Source: Anaerococcus mediterraneensis (GTDB lineage Bacteria; Bacillota; Clostridia; Tissierellales; Peptoniphilaceae). From it: 64,000 bases of DNA. A program made the position numbers and the translations under genes. Numbering within the stretch: position 1 is the first letter of the stretch; each line of letters begins with the position of its first letter. The notes under the pieces were generated by a model that was not told the origin of the DNA, did no database searches, and was given only the letters and a program-made list of their open reading frames with translations. The DNA is taken from assembly GCF_900128415.1 (NCBI RefSeq), contig NZ_LT635772.1, forward strand, positions 434,001 to 498,000, written 5' to 3'. This document shows, piece after piece, positions 39,823-48,328 of this stretch.

Positions 39823-41895
39823 AATTTTGTAATTATTCATATTGTTAGCTGCAATCATAAGTGTTGATAGGTTGTGAATCAAGGATGAATTTGTATTTGA
39901 AATTCGTCCTAGGACCCCTAGGATAATTAGGGTCGAATTTATACTTACGATTTTTTTGTAAGCATCAGATAGTCTCCTATCCAAAGCCTTTGATAGTTTT
40001 ATAAGGTCTACTAGTCCATCTAGGCTATCTGTACCTATGGTTATGTCTGCTATCTCCTTGGCTATATCTGCTCCCTGGTGCATAGATATACCAACGTCAG
40101 ACCTAGATAGGGCTACAGAATCATTTATACCGTCACCTACCATGATAACTGTTTTGCCAGCTGCTTTTTTCTCTTTTATAAAGTTTTCCTTATCCTCTGG
40201 CAAGACTTGAGATTTATAATAATCTATACCCAGAGTCTCTGCTACTGACCTGGCAGCATTTTCTGCATCTCCAGTTAGCATTGCTATATCATTGATACCA
40301 AGCTTTCTAAGTTCAGAGATTATATTTGCCGCTTCTTCTCTAATAGGATCTTCTATACAAAGTGCAGCTATGAGCCTACCGCTTAGGGCCAAGTATAAAA
40401 GTGAATAATTTTCTTTTAGAGAATCGATCTTATCTCTGACTTCTTGACTTATCTCTATACCCTCGTCTTCTAAAACGAAATGCTCTGATCCGATTAGGGC
40501 TGTAGATCCAGCTATAGTCGACTTTATACCATGAGCTACAATGTATTCTGGTTTTGAGTGCATTTCTTCATGGTTTAGCTTTTTATCACGAGCTTTTTTT
40601 ACAACCGCACGGGCTATGGAGTGTGGGAAGTGCTCCTCAAGACATGCTGCTATCCTCAAACACTCATCCTCACTTATATCCGTAAAAGAAATGACTTTTG
40701 CTAGGTCTGGCTCAGACTTTGTTAGGGTCCCTGTCTTATCAAAGACAATTGTATCAGCCTTGGCCAAATTTTCTAAAAATTTGCCACCCTTTACTATTAC
40801 ATCCATCTCTGAAGCCTGGCTTATAGCCTTCATTATAGCTATAGGTATGGTTAGTTTTAGGGCACAAGAAAAGTCTACCATCAAAAATGATTTAGCCTTT
40901 ATAAAATTCCTTGTCAAAAGATAGGTAAGGCCTGCCCCCATAAAGGAGTATTTGACAAGAGAATCAGCCATATTTTCTGCATTTTTCTGAGCCAATGATT
41001 TATTTTTCTCATTTTGACCCAAAAGATTTATTATATGGCTAAGTCTAGAGTCATCATATTTTTTGCTAGTTTCTATAAGCAAAGACCCTTCTTCTAGGAC
41101 AGTACCTGCAAAAACTACAGATCCCTTGACCTTTTTGACAGGCTCGCTCTCCCCTGTAAATGAAGACTCATTTACAACAGCAAGGCCGTCTACTACCTTG
41201 CCATCCACAGGTATTGATGATCCCATCTCCACTACTACAAGCTCTCCAACTTCTACGTCTTTGAGAGATTTTAGGATCTTTTCCCCATTTTCCATAACAA
41301 AAACCTTGTCTATGTTTAGGGCCAAACTGTGTGCTAGGTCTTCTTTTGATCTTTTTAGTGTATAATCTTCAAGCTTCTCACCAAGATCAAGCAAGAACAT
41401 TATATTAGCTGCATCCCCAAACTCTCCTGTCAAAAGAGAAACAGAAATAGCTGTGGCATCCAAAAGCTCTACATTGATCTTTCTATTTTTTATAGCCTTG
41501 ATACCTGCCTTTACAAAAGGATAGGCCCTAGCTACAATAAAATATGGTCCCAAGAATGGTGGAATCATATACTTAAAAAACATTCTCCTATATAAGGCAT
41601 CCCTGACTATATGGAAAATATCTTCTTCTGGCTGAGGATAAAAGTCCGGATCCTCTATAACTAGGTCTTTAACCTCTTTGATATCAAGGTCTAAAATGTT
41701 TCTAGCAATCCTTGCCATAGAGCCCTGGTCAAAATATACAGTAAAGGATGAGGCAAGGGTATTGACTTTGCACATCCTTACCCCATCAATTTTTTCTATG
41801 AGATATTTTAAATTGTTAGCCATTTCATTTGGCAAATTCTCCTCATAGACAAATCTGGCCCTCTGGTCAAGCCTGTGAGCTATGCTTGCTCTCAT
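39820..41895 (-). CDS. Heavy-metal translocating P1B-type ATPase
   Basis: 691 residues. TGES loop in SFTGESEPVKK, phosphorylation site DKTGTLTKSE, the HP-type segment EEHFPHSIARAVV, and the hinge GDGINDSVALS. The membrane metal motif is SCALK (in VDFSCALKLTIPIA) in place of the CPC of copper or CPC/SPC of other pumps, so the metal is not evident. The N-terminal 75 residues resemble a degenerate HMA-like domain without CxxC. It is coupled to an upstream small membrane protein. It may export Mn, Fe or Zn; I cannot decide. Confidence 0.9.
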   Translation of the reverse strand: MRASIAHRLDQRARFVYEENLPNEMANNLKYLIEKIDGVRMCKVNTLASSFTVYFDQGSMARIARNILDLDIKEVKDLVIEDPDFYPQPEEDIFHIVRDALYRRMFFKYMIPPFLGPYFIVARAYPFVKAGIKAIKNRKINVELLDATAISVSLLTGEFGDAANIMFLLDLGEKLEDYTLKRSKEDLAHSLALNIDKVFVMENGEKILKSLKDVEVGELVVVEMGSSIPVDGKVVDGLAVVNESSFTGESEPVKKVKGSVVFAGTVLEEGSLLIETSKKYDDSRLSHIINLLGQNEKNKSLAQKNAENMADSLVKYSFMGAGLTYLLTRNFIKAKSFLMVDFSCALKLTIPIAIMKAISQASEMDVIVKGGKFLENLAKADTIVFDKTGTLTKSEPDLAKVISFTDISEDECLRIAACLEEHFPHSIARAVVKKARDKKLNHEEMHSKPEYIVAHGIKSTIAGSTALIGSEHFVLEDEGIEISQEVRDKIDSLKENYSLLYLALSGRLIAALCIEDPIREEAANIISELRKLGINDIAMLTGDAENAARSVAETLGIDYYKSQVLPEDKENFIKEKKAAGKTVIMVGDGINDSVALSRSDVGISMHQGADIAKEIADITIGTDSLDGLVDLIKLSKALDRRLSDAYKKIVSINSTLIILGVLGRISNTNSSLIHNLSTLMIAANNMNNYKI

Positions 41896-42242
41896 TTATT
41901 CTCTTCTTCCTCTGCTTTCATATCCCTTAGGATCTCTTCTTTGATCTCAGCTTTAAGGTCTGCTATTAGATCTTCTTTTGCAACTTGATTTATATCCTTC
42001 TCAGCTGCTTTTTTTGCTGCTTCTAGGTCTTCTTTTTCTTTTTTCTCCCTAGCTTCAGCTACTATATCATCTGCAGAAAGTCTAACTTTCTCTATTGTTT
42101 TGTCCAAAGATTCTTTAACTCTAATGCCACCTGCTACTGTTGATACTGCTGCGTTCTTAGCAAGCTTTGAGCTTAATATTTTTCCACCAAGAACTCCTGC
42201 AAGCAATCCTGCGCCTGCTGTTATAACTCTTCTATTTATCAT
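41892..42242 (-). CDS. DUF6110-like membrane-anchored small protein
   Basis: About 116 residues from the ATG at 42242, with GGAGG four bases upstream; a longer frame adds 19 residues without support. A glycine-rich hydrophobic N-terminus (VITAGAGLLAGVLGGKIL) is followed by a charged helical tail rich in K, E and A. It overlaps the ATPase start by four bases. Small proteins of this kind sit beside SCALK-type metal ATPases and may be accessory subunits. The function is not known. Confidence 0.75.
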   Translation of the reverse strand: MINRRVITAGAGLLAGVLGGKILSSKLAKNAAVSTVAGGIRVKESLDKTIEKVRLSADDIVAEAREKKEKEDLEAAKKAAEKDINQVAKEDLIADLKAEIKEEILRDMKAEEEENK

Positions 42243-42465
42243 AAACCCTCCTAAATATTTTTTGACTAGGATATGGTATAGGCCTATGTTGAAAAGCACC
42301 TAATCTAAACTACAAATTTTATCAACGATAAAAATAAGTAAAATACCCCTAGTCTAATATAATTATATCACTTTTTGAATTGTTTTAAATCCAAATTGAA
42401 GAAATTGATAAAAAAAAGCCTCAATTTTATAAAATCATGTAAAATCTTAACAAGATTTCCAAAAA

Positions 42466-42532
42466 AAAAGACCAGACCCAGCTCATTAGAAAAATCTCTC
42501 CTTAGCTTTTAGTTGTCTTGGTCTTTTTCTTT
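42466..42532 (-). terminator. Terminator of panEB
   Basis: Minus strand AAAAGACCAAGAC pairs with GTCTGGTCTTTT across a 35-nt loop, ending in a long T run. The remaining 42243-42465 is AT-rich with no supported gene. Confidence 0.75.
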
Positions 42533-42533
42533 T

Positions 42534-43361
42534 TTATAGGCCGGATAGGTCTACTTTTTTATTAAAGGAATATTCTTCACTTGGGAATGTCCCATTTACA
42601 CTTTCTTCGTGGTAGGTGTTTAGTCCCTTTAGCATTTCTTCTCTGACATTGGCAAATATTTTTACAAATTTAGGTTTGAAGTTTGGATACATACCTAGCA
42701 TATCTTGTAAAACTATAACCTGGCAATCTACATCCTTGCCCGCACCTATACCTAGTATTGGAACAGAAACACTCTCTGATATATTTTTACCAACTACGCT
42801 TGGTACACACTCTAAAACTATAGAAAAACATCCGGCATCTTCTAGGGATTTTGCATCTTCTATTAGCTTTTTGGCTGATTCTGGTGTTGTACCCTGGACT
42901 TTAAAACCACCAAGCATGGTTGATGATTGAGGAGTTAGTCCTATGTGGCCCATAACTGGGACACCTGCATTTATTATAGCCTTTATTGTATCAACATATT
43001 CTAGGCCACCTTCTAATTTTACACAGTCACACCCAGTTTCTTTGAAAATCCTAACAGCGTTTTCTACTGCTTTTTCTTTGGATACTTCATAGGATCCAAA
43101 AGGCATATCTACAGCTATAAAGGTGTTTTTTGCTCCCCTAACAACTGCAGATCCGTGGTGGATCATATCCTCAACAGTCACTGGTACTGTGGAATCATAG
43201 CCTAACATGGTCATACCTAGAGAATCCCCTACTAGGATTACCTCTACATCACTTTCGTCGACTATAGATGCCATTGTGTAGTCATAGGCTGTTACATAGG
43301 CGAATTTTCTTTTTTCCTCTTTGTACTTTTTGAAATCAAGTACAGACATTTTCTTTTTCAT
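42534..43361 (-). CDS. panB: 3-methyl-2-oxobutanoate hydroxymethyltransferase
   Basis: 275 residues. VTAYDYTMASIVDE, LVGDSLGMTMLGYDST (metal and substrate site), DMPFGSYE, VKLEGG, MGHIGLTPQS and IGIGAG are the PanB signatures. It adds a hydroxymethyl group from methylene-tetrahydrofolate to 2-oxoisovalerate, giving ketopantoate. Its ATG overlaps the panE stop by four bases. Confidence 0.96.
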   Translation of the reverse strand: MKKKMSVLDFKKYKEEKRKFAYVTAYDYTMASIVDESDVEVILVGDSLGMTMLGYDSTVPVTVEDMIHHGSAVVRGAKNTFIAVDMPFGSYEVSKEKAVENAVRIFKETGCDCVKLEGGLEYVDTIKAIINAGVPVMGHIGLTPQSSTMLGGFKVQGTTPESAKKLIEDAKSLEDAGCFSIVLECVPSVVGKNISESVSVPILGIGAGKDVDCQVIVLQDMLGMYPNFKPKFVKIFANVREEMLKGLNTYHEESVNGTFPSEEYSFNKKVDLSGL

Positions 43362-44269
43362 TTTTCTCCCTCTTTTGCTTTTATAAGCAAACTTATAGCT
43401 TCATTGTATGGACTTTTTTGATTTTTACCCCTGGCCTTTTCTACGATGATTTGGTTTATCTTATCGATTTCGCTTTTATTGCCCTTTAAAAGGTCTGCCC
43501 TCATCGAAGAAGTATTTTTGCCGGTTTTTTCTGCCGTGGCCAAGACTTTGGCAAAAATCTCATCCTTATCAAAATTATAACCATAGAGATTAAAAATTTG
43601 GCAGGCTTCATAGACTAAAAGTTTTGACATATCCCTAGCGTATTTATTTTTATAAATACAGGAGTTTTCCTTATCAGCCAAGGCTGTGATAGCGTTTATA
43701 CCTATATTTATAAAAAGTTTTTCTATGACAAGTTTATCTATATCTTGGCTGATTTTTATTTCAAAACCTGCTTTTTTTAGGATCTTTTCTACTATTTCTA
43801 GGCTTTTTTTATTGGAGGAGTTCTCCCCTAAGTATGTCATGCCGCTGCCAGCATGGAAAATTTCCCCATCAGATAAAAGGGTTGATCCGTGGGTGGTAGA
43901 TCCTATTACAATATGACTTTTATCCTGAAATTTCTCCAGGTCTTTGTCATTGCCATAACCATTTTGTAGGCTCACCAGGATTGTATCCTCCCCAATTATA
44001 GAAGAAATATTTTCTAGGGCCTGTCGGTTTTTGAAAGTTTTGACAAAGTTAAATAATATATCAGGACTTGATAGCTTGTCATCATACATAAAGGCGTCTA
44101 CCTTGTATTGACTAGTAGATCCGTCGCTTTCTGTAACTTTGATCCCTTCTCTGTTGATTTTTTCGACCTTTTCTTTTTTATGGTCTATGAGAAAAACTTC
44201 ATTATTTTTTGATAAATAAGAAGCAAACAAAGAGCCCATCGCCCCTGCGCCAACTATAGCAATTTTCAA
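43358..44269 (-). CDS. panE: 2-dehydropantoate 2-reductase (ketopantoate reductase)
   Basis: About 303 residues from TTG 44269, preceded by AGGGAGGAG; an upstream ATG frame has no ribosome site and would precede the Rossmann strand with polar residues. KIAIVGAGAMGSLFA is the NADPH site; LVSLQNGYGN and KLFINIGINAITAL (catalytic lysine region) are typical. It reduces ketopantoate to pantoate. It forms panE-panB on this strand, divergent from panC. Confidence 0.92.
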   Translation of the reverse strand: MKIAIVGAGAMGSLFASYLSKNNEVFLIDHKKEKVEKINREGIKVTESDGSTSQYKVDAFMYDDKLSSPDILFNFVKTFKNRQALENISSIIGEDTILVSLQNGYGNDKDLEKFQDKSHIVIGSTTHGSTLLSDGEIFHAGSGMTYLGENSSNKKSLEIVEKILKKAGFEIKISQDIDKLVIEKLFINIGINAITALADKENSCIYKNKYARDMSKLLVYEACQIFNLYGYNFDKDEIFAKVLATAEKTGKNTSSMRADLLKGNKSEIDKINQIIVEKARGKNQKSPYNEAISLLIKAKEGEK

Positions 44270-44425
44270 AATCTCCTCCCTATAGCTATATTTGTAAATA
44301 TGATAGGAAAACATCCTACCTTACATATAATTATAACAAGAAACATATATTTTTCAAAAAGATTTTTTTTAATAAATCATGGAGAAAAAAACATCCTTGA
44401 ATCTAAAATACTTTTAAAAAAATAT

Positions 44426-44454
44426 TGTTAATTATAAGAATTTGCCTTATAATA
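44426..44454 (+). promoter_or_regulatory. panC promoter
   Basis: TTGTTA, 17-bp spacer, TATAAT, about 45 bases upstream of the panC start. Approximate position. Confidence 0.55.
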
Positions 44455-44501
44455 CCCATAGAGATAAAAAATTTCAGGATAATAATTTATAGGAGCATAC
44501 A

Positions 44502-45341
44502 ATGAAAATTATCAAAAAAATCGATCAATTAAGAGAAATCTTGGACCCATACAAAAGGCAGGGTAAATCTATTGGCCTTGTGCCAACTATGGGATTTTTA
44601 CACGCAGGCCATGCTAGCCTTATAAAAAAGGCAGTAGAGGAAAATGACATAGTGGTTGTCTCTGACTTTGTAAACCCAATCCAGTTTGGGCCAAAGGAAG
44701 ACCTCGCAGCCTACCCAAGAGATATTGAGGCTGATAGCAAATTGTGCGAAGAAATCGGAGCAGATTTTATTTTCTACCCAGATGCAGATGAGATGTACCA
44801 AAACAAAAAAACTTTTGTAGATATAGAGGGACTTTCTGATAATTTGTGCGGGGCGAAAAGAGCTGGCCATTTTAGGGGAGTTTGCACAGTCTGCACCAAA
44901 TTATTTAATATAGTCGGTCCTGATAGGGCCTATTTTGGACAAAAAGATGCCCAACAACTAGCTATCATAAAGAAAATGGTTTTTGACCTAAATATGCCTC
45001 TTGAGATCGTGCCTTGCCCAATAGTCAGAGAAGAAGACGGTCTTGCCATGTCATCTAGAAATACCTACCTTTCAGCTGATGAAAGAAAGGCTGCCCTTTG
45101 TTTGTCAAAGGCAATCTTTGAGGGAGAAAAAATGGCCAAAGAAGGATCTGATCTCAGTCAAGTTTTAGATAGGATGAATGAGATAATCTCAGCAGAAAAA
45201 CTTGCAAAAATTGATTATATCAGTGCAGTAGACCTTGAAAACCTCGAATATGTAGACACATTTAACCAAGATACCCTAATTGCCATAGCTGTCTTTATAG
45301 GCAAAACTAGGTTAATCGATAATTTTATTTATCATCTCTAA
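44502..45341 (+). CDS. panC: Pantoate-beta-alanine ligase (pantothenate synthetase)
   Basis: 279 residues. GLVPTMGFLHAGHASL holds the HxGH nucleotide motif; FVNPIQFGPKEDLAAYPR, FRGVCTVCTKLFNIVGPDRAYFGQKDAQQ and the KMSKS-like MSSRNTYLS complete it. It joins pantoate with beta-alanine using ATP. No panD is present in the window, so beta-alanine must come from elsewhere. Confidence 0.97.
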   Translation: MKIIKKIDQLREILDPYKRQGKSIGLVPTMGFLHAGHASLIKKAVEENDIVVVSDFVNPIQFGPKEDLAAYPRDIEADSKLCEEIGADFIFYPDADEMYQNKKTFVDIEGLSDNLCGAKRAGHFRGVCTVCTKLFNIVGPDRAYFGQKDAQQLAIIKKMVFDLNMPLEIVPCPIVREEDGLAMSSRNTYLSADERKAALCLSKAIFEGEKMAKEGSDLSQVLDRMNEIISAEKLAKIDYISAVDLENLEYVDTFNQDTLIAIAVFIGKTRLIDNFIYHL

Positions 45342-45356
45342 AAAATAAAAAAAAAT

Positions 45357-45400
45357 AAAACTCCTAGAGATTGAAAAACCCAATCCCTGGGAGTTTTTTA
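45357..45400. terminator. Terminator between panC and the carbamoyltransferase (bidirectional)
   Basis: AAACTCCTAGAGATTG pairs with CAATCCCTGGGAGTTT (two mismatches), with T's on one side and A's on the other. Confidence 0.88.
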
Positions 45401-45515
45401 TAGCTAATATTTGTATGGATCTGGTCTAAATTTCCATCCGTATTAAGGCCAGAATCAATATTTTTACGTTTTTATAGGTTAAATCCTTGGTAAATATCTA
45501 CACCCAACATTTTTT

Positions 45516-46532
45516 CTAATCATACCTCAAGGTTGAGTATAAAATCGCCTTTACGGCTGGGATCCTGTTTTCTGTCTGGTCAAAAACCATAGATTTTTCT
45601 GACCTAAAAACAGAATCTGCTACCTCCATTCCAGAAAAATCCCACTTTTTCATATCATCTGGAAGTTTAGATATGACTTTTTTTGCAAGATTTGACTTGT
45701 GATCGTGGAAGGCTGGCAAGCAGTGCATAAAAATGGCATCCTTATCGCACATGGCCATGACCTTTTCATCAACCCTATAAGGGTAAAGCTTTCTTATCCT
45801 AGATATAGGTGGTTTATTCTTTTCTGTAAGAGATATCCACATATCTGTATAGATTATATCAGCGTCGACCACAGCTTCTCTTATATCTTCAGTATAGATT
45901 ACATCTGAATCATACTTGCCAGAAAATTTCCTAGATAAATTGACCAGGTCCTCGTCTGGGAAAAACTCCCTTGGCCCACAGCCAACAAAATCTATCCCTA
46001 ATTTTGAGCAAGTGATTGCTAGGGAATTTGGCATAATATCTCCAGGATAACCAAGATAGGCAAGCTTTAGGCCCCTTAGATAGCCAAATTTCTCCCTTAT
46101 GGTGAGCATATCTGAAATCATCTGCGATGGGTGAAACATATCGGTCATAGCGTTATAAATCGGCACATCTGTTATCTTTACAAGTTTTTCTAAAAGTTCT
46201 TGTTCGTGGCCTCTATATACGATCCCATCGTAATAGCGGTTAAAGACTAAAATAGTATCTTCTATAGATTCATTTTCACCAAGGCCAGTCTTGTAGTTTA
46301 TAAGGGAGGTAGAAATCCCTAAATCTGCCGCTGCTATCTCAAAAGAAGTCCTAGTCCTAGTTGAAGTCTCCTCAAAAAGTAAGATTATATTTTGCCCCTC
46401 TAGGTATTTGTGAAGTTTTCTTTTTTTCTTTAAATTTTTAAATTTTTCTGCTAGGTCTATCAGATATAGAATTTCTTTTTCAGAAAAATCCTTTAGACCT
46501 ATAAAATTTCTCTTTCTTAAATCAATTTCCAT
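45516..46532 (-). CDS. argF: Ornithine carbamoyltransferase-like protein
   Basis: 338 residues, OTC length. Carbamoyl-phosphate site STRTRTSFE (about 56-64), FHPSQMISD, and MHCLPAFHD near the C-terminus. The ornithine SMG loop reads SLT (in YTDMWISLTE): aspartate and serine are kept but Met and Gly are not, and the GDxxNN segment reads GDIMPNSL. The enzyme may be a true, perhaps catabolic, OTC or act on another amine. There is no arginine operon around; instead its start follows a DUF4236 gene by one base. Confidence 0.82.
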   Translation of the reverse strand: MEIDLRKRNFIGLKDFSEKEILYLIDLAEKFKNLKKKRKLHKYLEGQNIILLFEETSTRTRTSFEIAAADLGISTSLINYKTGLGENESIEDTILVFNRYYDGIVYRGHEQELLEKLVKITDVPIYNAMTDMFHPSQMISDMLTIREKFGYLRGLKLAYLGYPGDIMPNSLAITCSKLGIDFVGCGPREFFPDEDLVNLSRKFSGKYDSDVIYTEDIREAVVDADIIYTDMWISLTEKNKPPISRIRKLYPYRVDEKVMAMCDKDAIFMHCLPAFHDHKSNLAKKVISKLPDDMKKWDFSGMEVADSVFRSEKSMVFDQTENRIPAVKAILYSTLRYD

Positions 46533-46533
46533 C

Positions 46534-47544
46534 TTAATTACTACCTATGCTTGTATCAGAAAACACAATCACTAGGTCCATAGAATTGTTAATGAATTCT
46601 AGGACTCCATATTCTACTAAAAAAGCCTCTGGATTGTCCTTGTATCTCATATCTGGACCACCACTCTTGTTGGTGTACATGTAGGTTTTTTGGATCAGCT
46701 TGGCATCTGATACTAGACTTTCTTCTAAAAACTCCTCAGCCCTCAAATCCACTTTCAAATCATTATAGTCAATAGCCTTGTTGGCTCCATTTTGATTTAT
46801 GAGTAGGGCATCTGGCAAAAATGAAAGTGAAAGATTGCCACATGCTAGGGTATAGACCTTGGCATTTGTAGATAGGCCCTTTGGCAGGCTTTGGCTTATG
46901 GATAAGTCCATCCTCTCTAAGATTATATTTTGACCCTTGTTTGTATCTATAGTTCCAACTAGCCAAACCTTGTCGGAATTTAAAATCCCTTCCATAAGTT
47001 TATTTGTAAGGTCGTATTCATGACCTGATGAGTTTTCAAACTCATATTCTATCTCAACATTGCCTGATCTTTTCTTGTAAAAATACATAAGAGCACCAGC
47101 TATAGCTAGAAAAATCAGTTTTGTATTGACAAAGGTAAGGATAAGACCCAAAATAAATACTCCAAGACCTGCCATCCTTAGAGGATAAACTGGCTCTAGC
47201 TGACCCAATACATCCTGAAGTGCTGTTGAATTTATATTTGCAAAATCAATCCCAAAACCCTGGGCGTTTGGACTTGCCTGCCTACCTGCAGGTACTTGAC
47301 TTTGACTAGTACTAGATTTTGCCCCAGCCTCGGCTTGTTTTTTTGGTTTTTTCCTAAAACTTTTAAAATCTTTTGTATAGGACATACCTGTTCCTGGTAT
47401 GTAGGCGGTTGATCTAAAACCACCACCTGCTTTTTTTGTAAGCCTAAATCCCTTGGTCCCCCAAGAAAAACCTGGTCCTGACTTGGAAAGGTTGATCCTA
47501 AAGCCCTTGCCTAAATTTATACTTTTTCTAAATCTAAAACCCAT
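46534..47544 (-). CDS. DUF4236 domain protein with two membrane segments
   Basis: About 336 residues from the ATG at 47544, six bases after AAAGGA. The first 55 residues form the DUF4236 unit (MGFRFRKSINLGKGFRIN, GPGFSWGTKGFRLTKKAG, STAYIPGTGMSYT). A polar linker follows, then two close hydrophobic segments at about 120-165, and a C-terminal domain of about 165 residues, probably cytoplasmic. The function of DUF4236 is unknown. It appears to be the first gene of a two-gene unit with the carbamoyltransferase. Confidence 0.8.
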   Translation of the reverse strand: MGFRFRKSINLGKGFRINLSKSGPGFSWGTKGFRLTKKAGGGFRSTAYIPGTGMSYTKDFKSFRKKPKKQAEAGAKSSTSQSQVPAGRQASPNAQGFGIDFANINSTALQDVLGQLEPVYPLRMAGLGVFILGLILTFVNTKLIFLAIAGALMYFYKKRSGNVEIEYEFENSSGHEYDLTNKLMEGILNSDKVWLVGTIDTNKGQNIILERMDLSISQSLPKGLSTNAKVYTLACGNLSLSFLPDALLINQNGANKAIDYNDLKVDLRAEEFLEESLVSDAKLIQKTYMYTNKSGGPDMRYKDNPEAFLVEYGVLEFINNSMDLVIVFSDTSIGSN

Positions 47545-47720
47545 AAAATATCCTTTCTTCTTTATCATGTCAAATGATACTTATTACCTATATTATATCA
47601 TAAAAGAAAAAAATTTATAAAATTTTATTATTCCAATTTATTAATTTGAATATTAAAAAACTCAAGTATAATAATTATATAAATAAATATAATTGAACTG
47701 TATTTTAAAAAGGAGTTTTT

Positions 47721-47993
47721 ATGAATAAATTTAAACAAGTCACAAGTCTCTTACCTATATATTTCAAAGCCATTGTTGATAAAAAAACACCAATTTTAGC
47801 TAAAGCTCTAGCCCTTGTAGCCATTGCCTATATAATCTTGCCAGCAGATGTCATTCCTGACTTGATACCAATCCTGGGTAGGGTTGATGACACAGTCCTA
47901 ACAGCAGCTTTGATATATTTTTCCAACCAACTTATACCCCAAGAGATAAAAGATGAGAAAAAAATTGATAAAAATGAAAATACATCAAAATAA
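47721..47993 (+). CDS. DUF1232 (YkvA-like) small membrane protein
   Basis: 90 residues. The conserved core LAKALALVAIAYIILPADVIPDLIPILGRVDD is the DUF1232 hallmark; about two hydrophobic segments and a charged C-terminal tail. AAGGAG stands before the ATG. Single-gene unit ending in a shared terminator. Function not known. Confidence 0.9.
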   Translation: MNKFKQVTSLLPIYFKAIVDKKTPILAKALALVAIAYIILPADVIPDLIPILGRVDDTVLTAALIYFSNQLIPQEIKDEKKIDKNENTSK

Positions 47994-48020
47994 AAAAACG
48001 GATCAAAAGATCCGTTTTTT
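47992..48020. terminator. Bidirectional terminator between DUF1232 and glutaredoxin genes
   Basis: CGGATC-AAAA-GATCCG with A's before and T's after, so it works on both strands. Confidence 0.92.
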
Positions 48021-48269
48021 CTATGCAAAATGTTCTTTGCAGTATTTTATTATATCATCTGATTCGTACATGGCTACACCATCTACTACCATCATTGGCA
48101 CTTGGACCTTGCCACCTAGTTTTTCTAGGAGTTTTGTATTTTCTTCTCCAGAATTTTTATCCTTTGTATTATAAGAATCAAAGTCTACTATCTCTGCTTC
48201 ATGCAAATAATTTAAAACCTTCAAGCAATATGGGCATTGAGGTTTGAAAAACAATTCAAATTTCGCCAT
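48021..48269 (-). CDS. Glutaredoxin-like protein
   Basis: 82 residues, thioredoxin fold. Active site CPYC in FKPQCPYCLKVL (about 12-15), cis-proline motif VQVPMMVVDG and the glycine-rich end ESDDIIKYC. It should reduce disulfides. GGAGGA precedes the ATG. Confidence 0.9.
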   Translation of the reverse strand: MAKFELFFKPQCPYCLKVLNYLHEAEIVDFDSYNTKDKNSGEENTKLLEKLGGKVQVPMMVVDGVAMYESDDIIKYCKEHFA

Positions 48270-48328
48270 TTTTTCCTCCTAAATCTTTCTCTATACTTAT
48301 CTCTACCCAAGATCTAGGATTTTATTCA

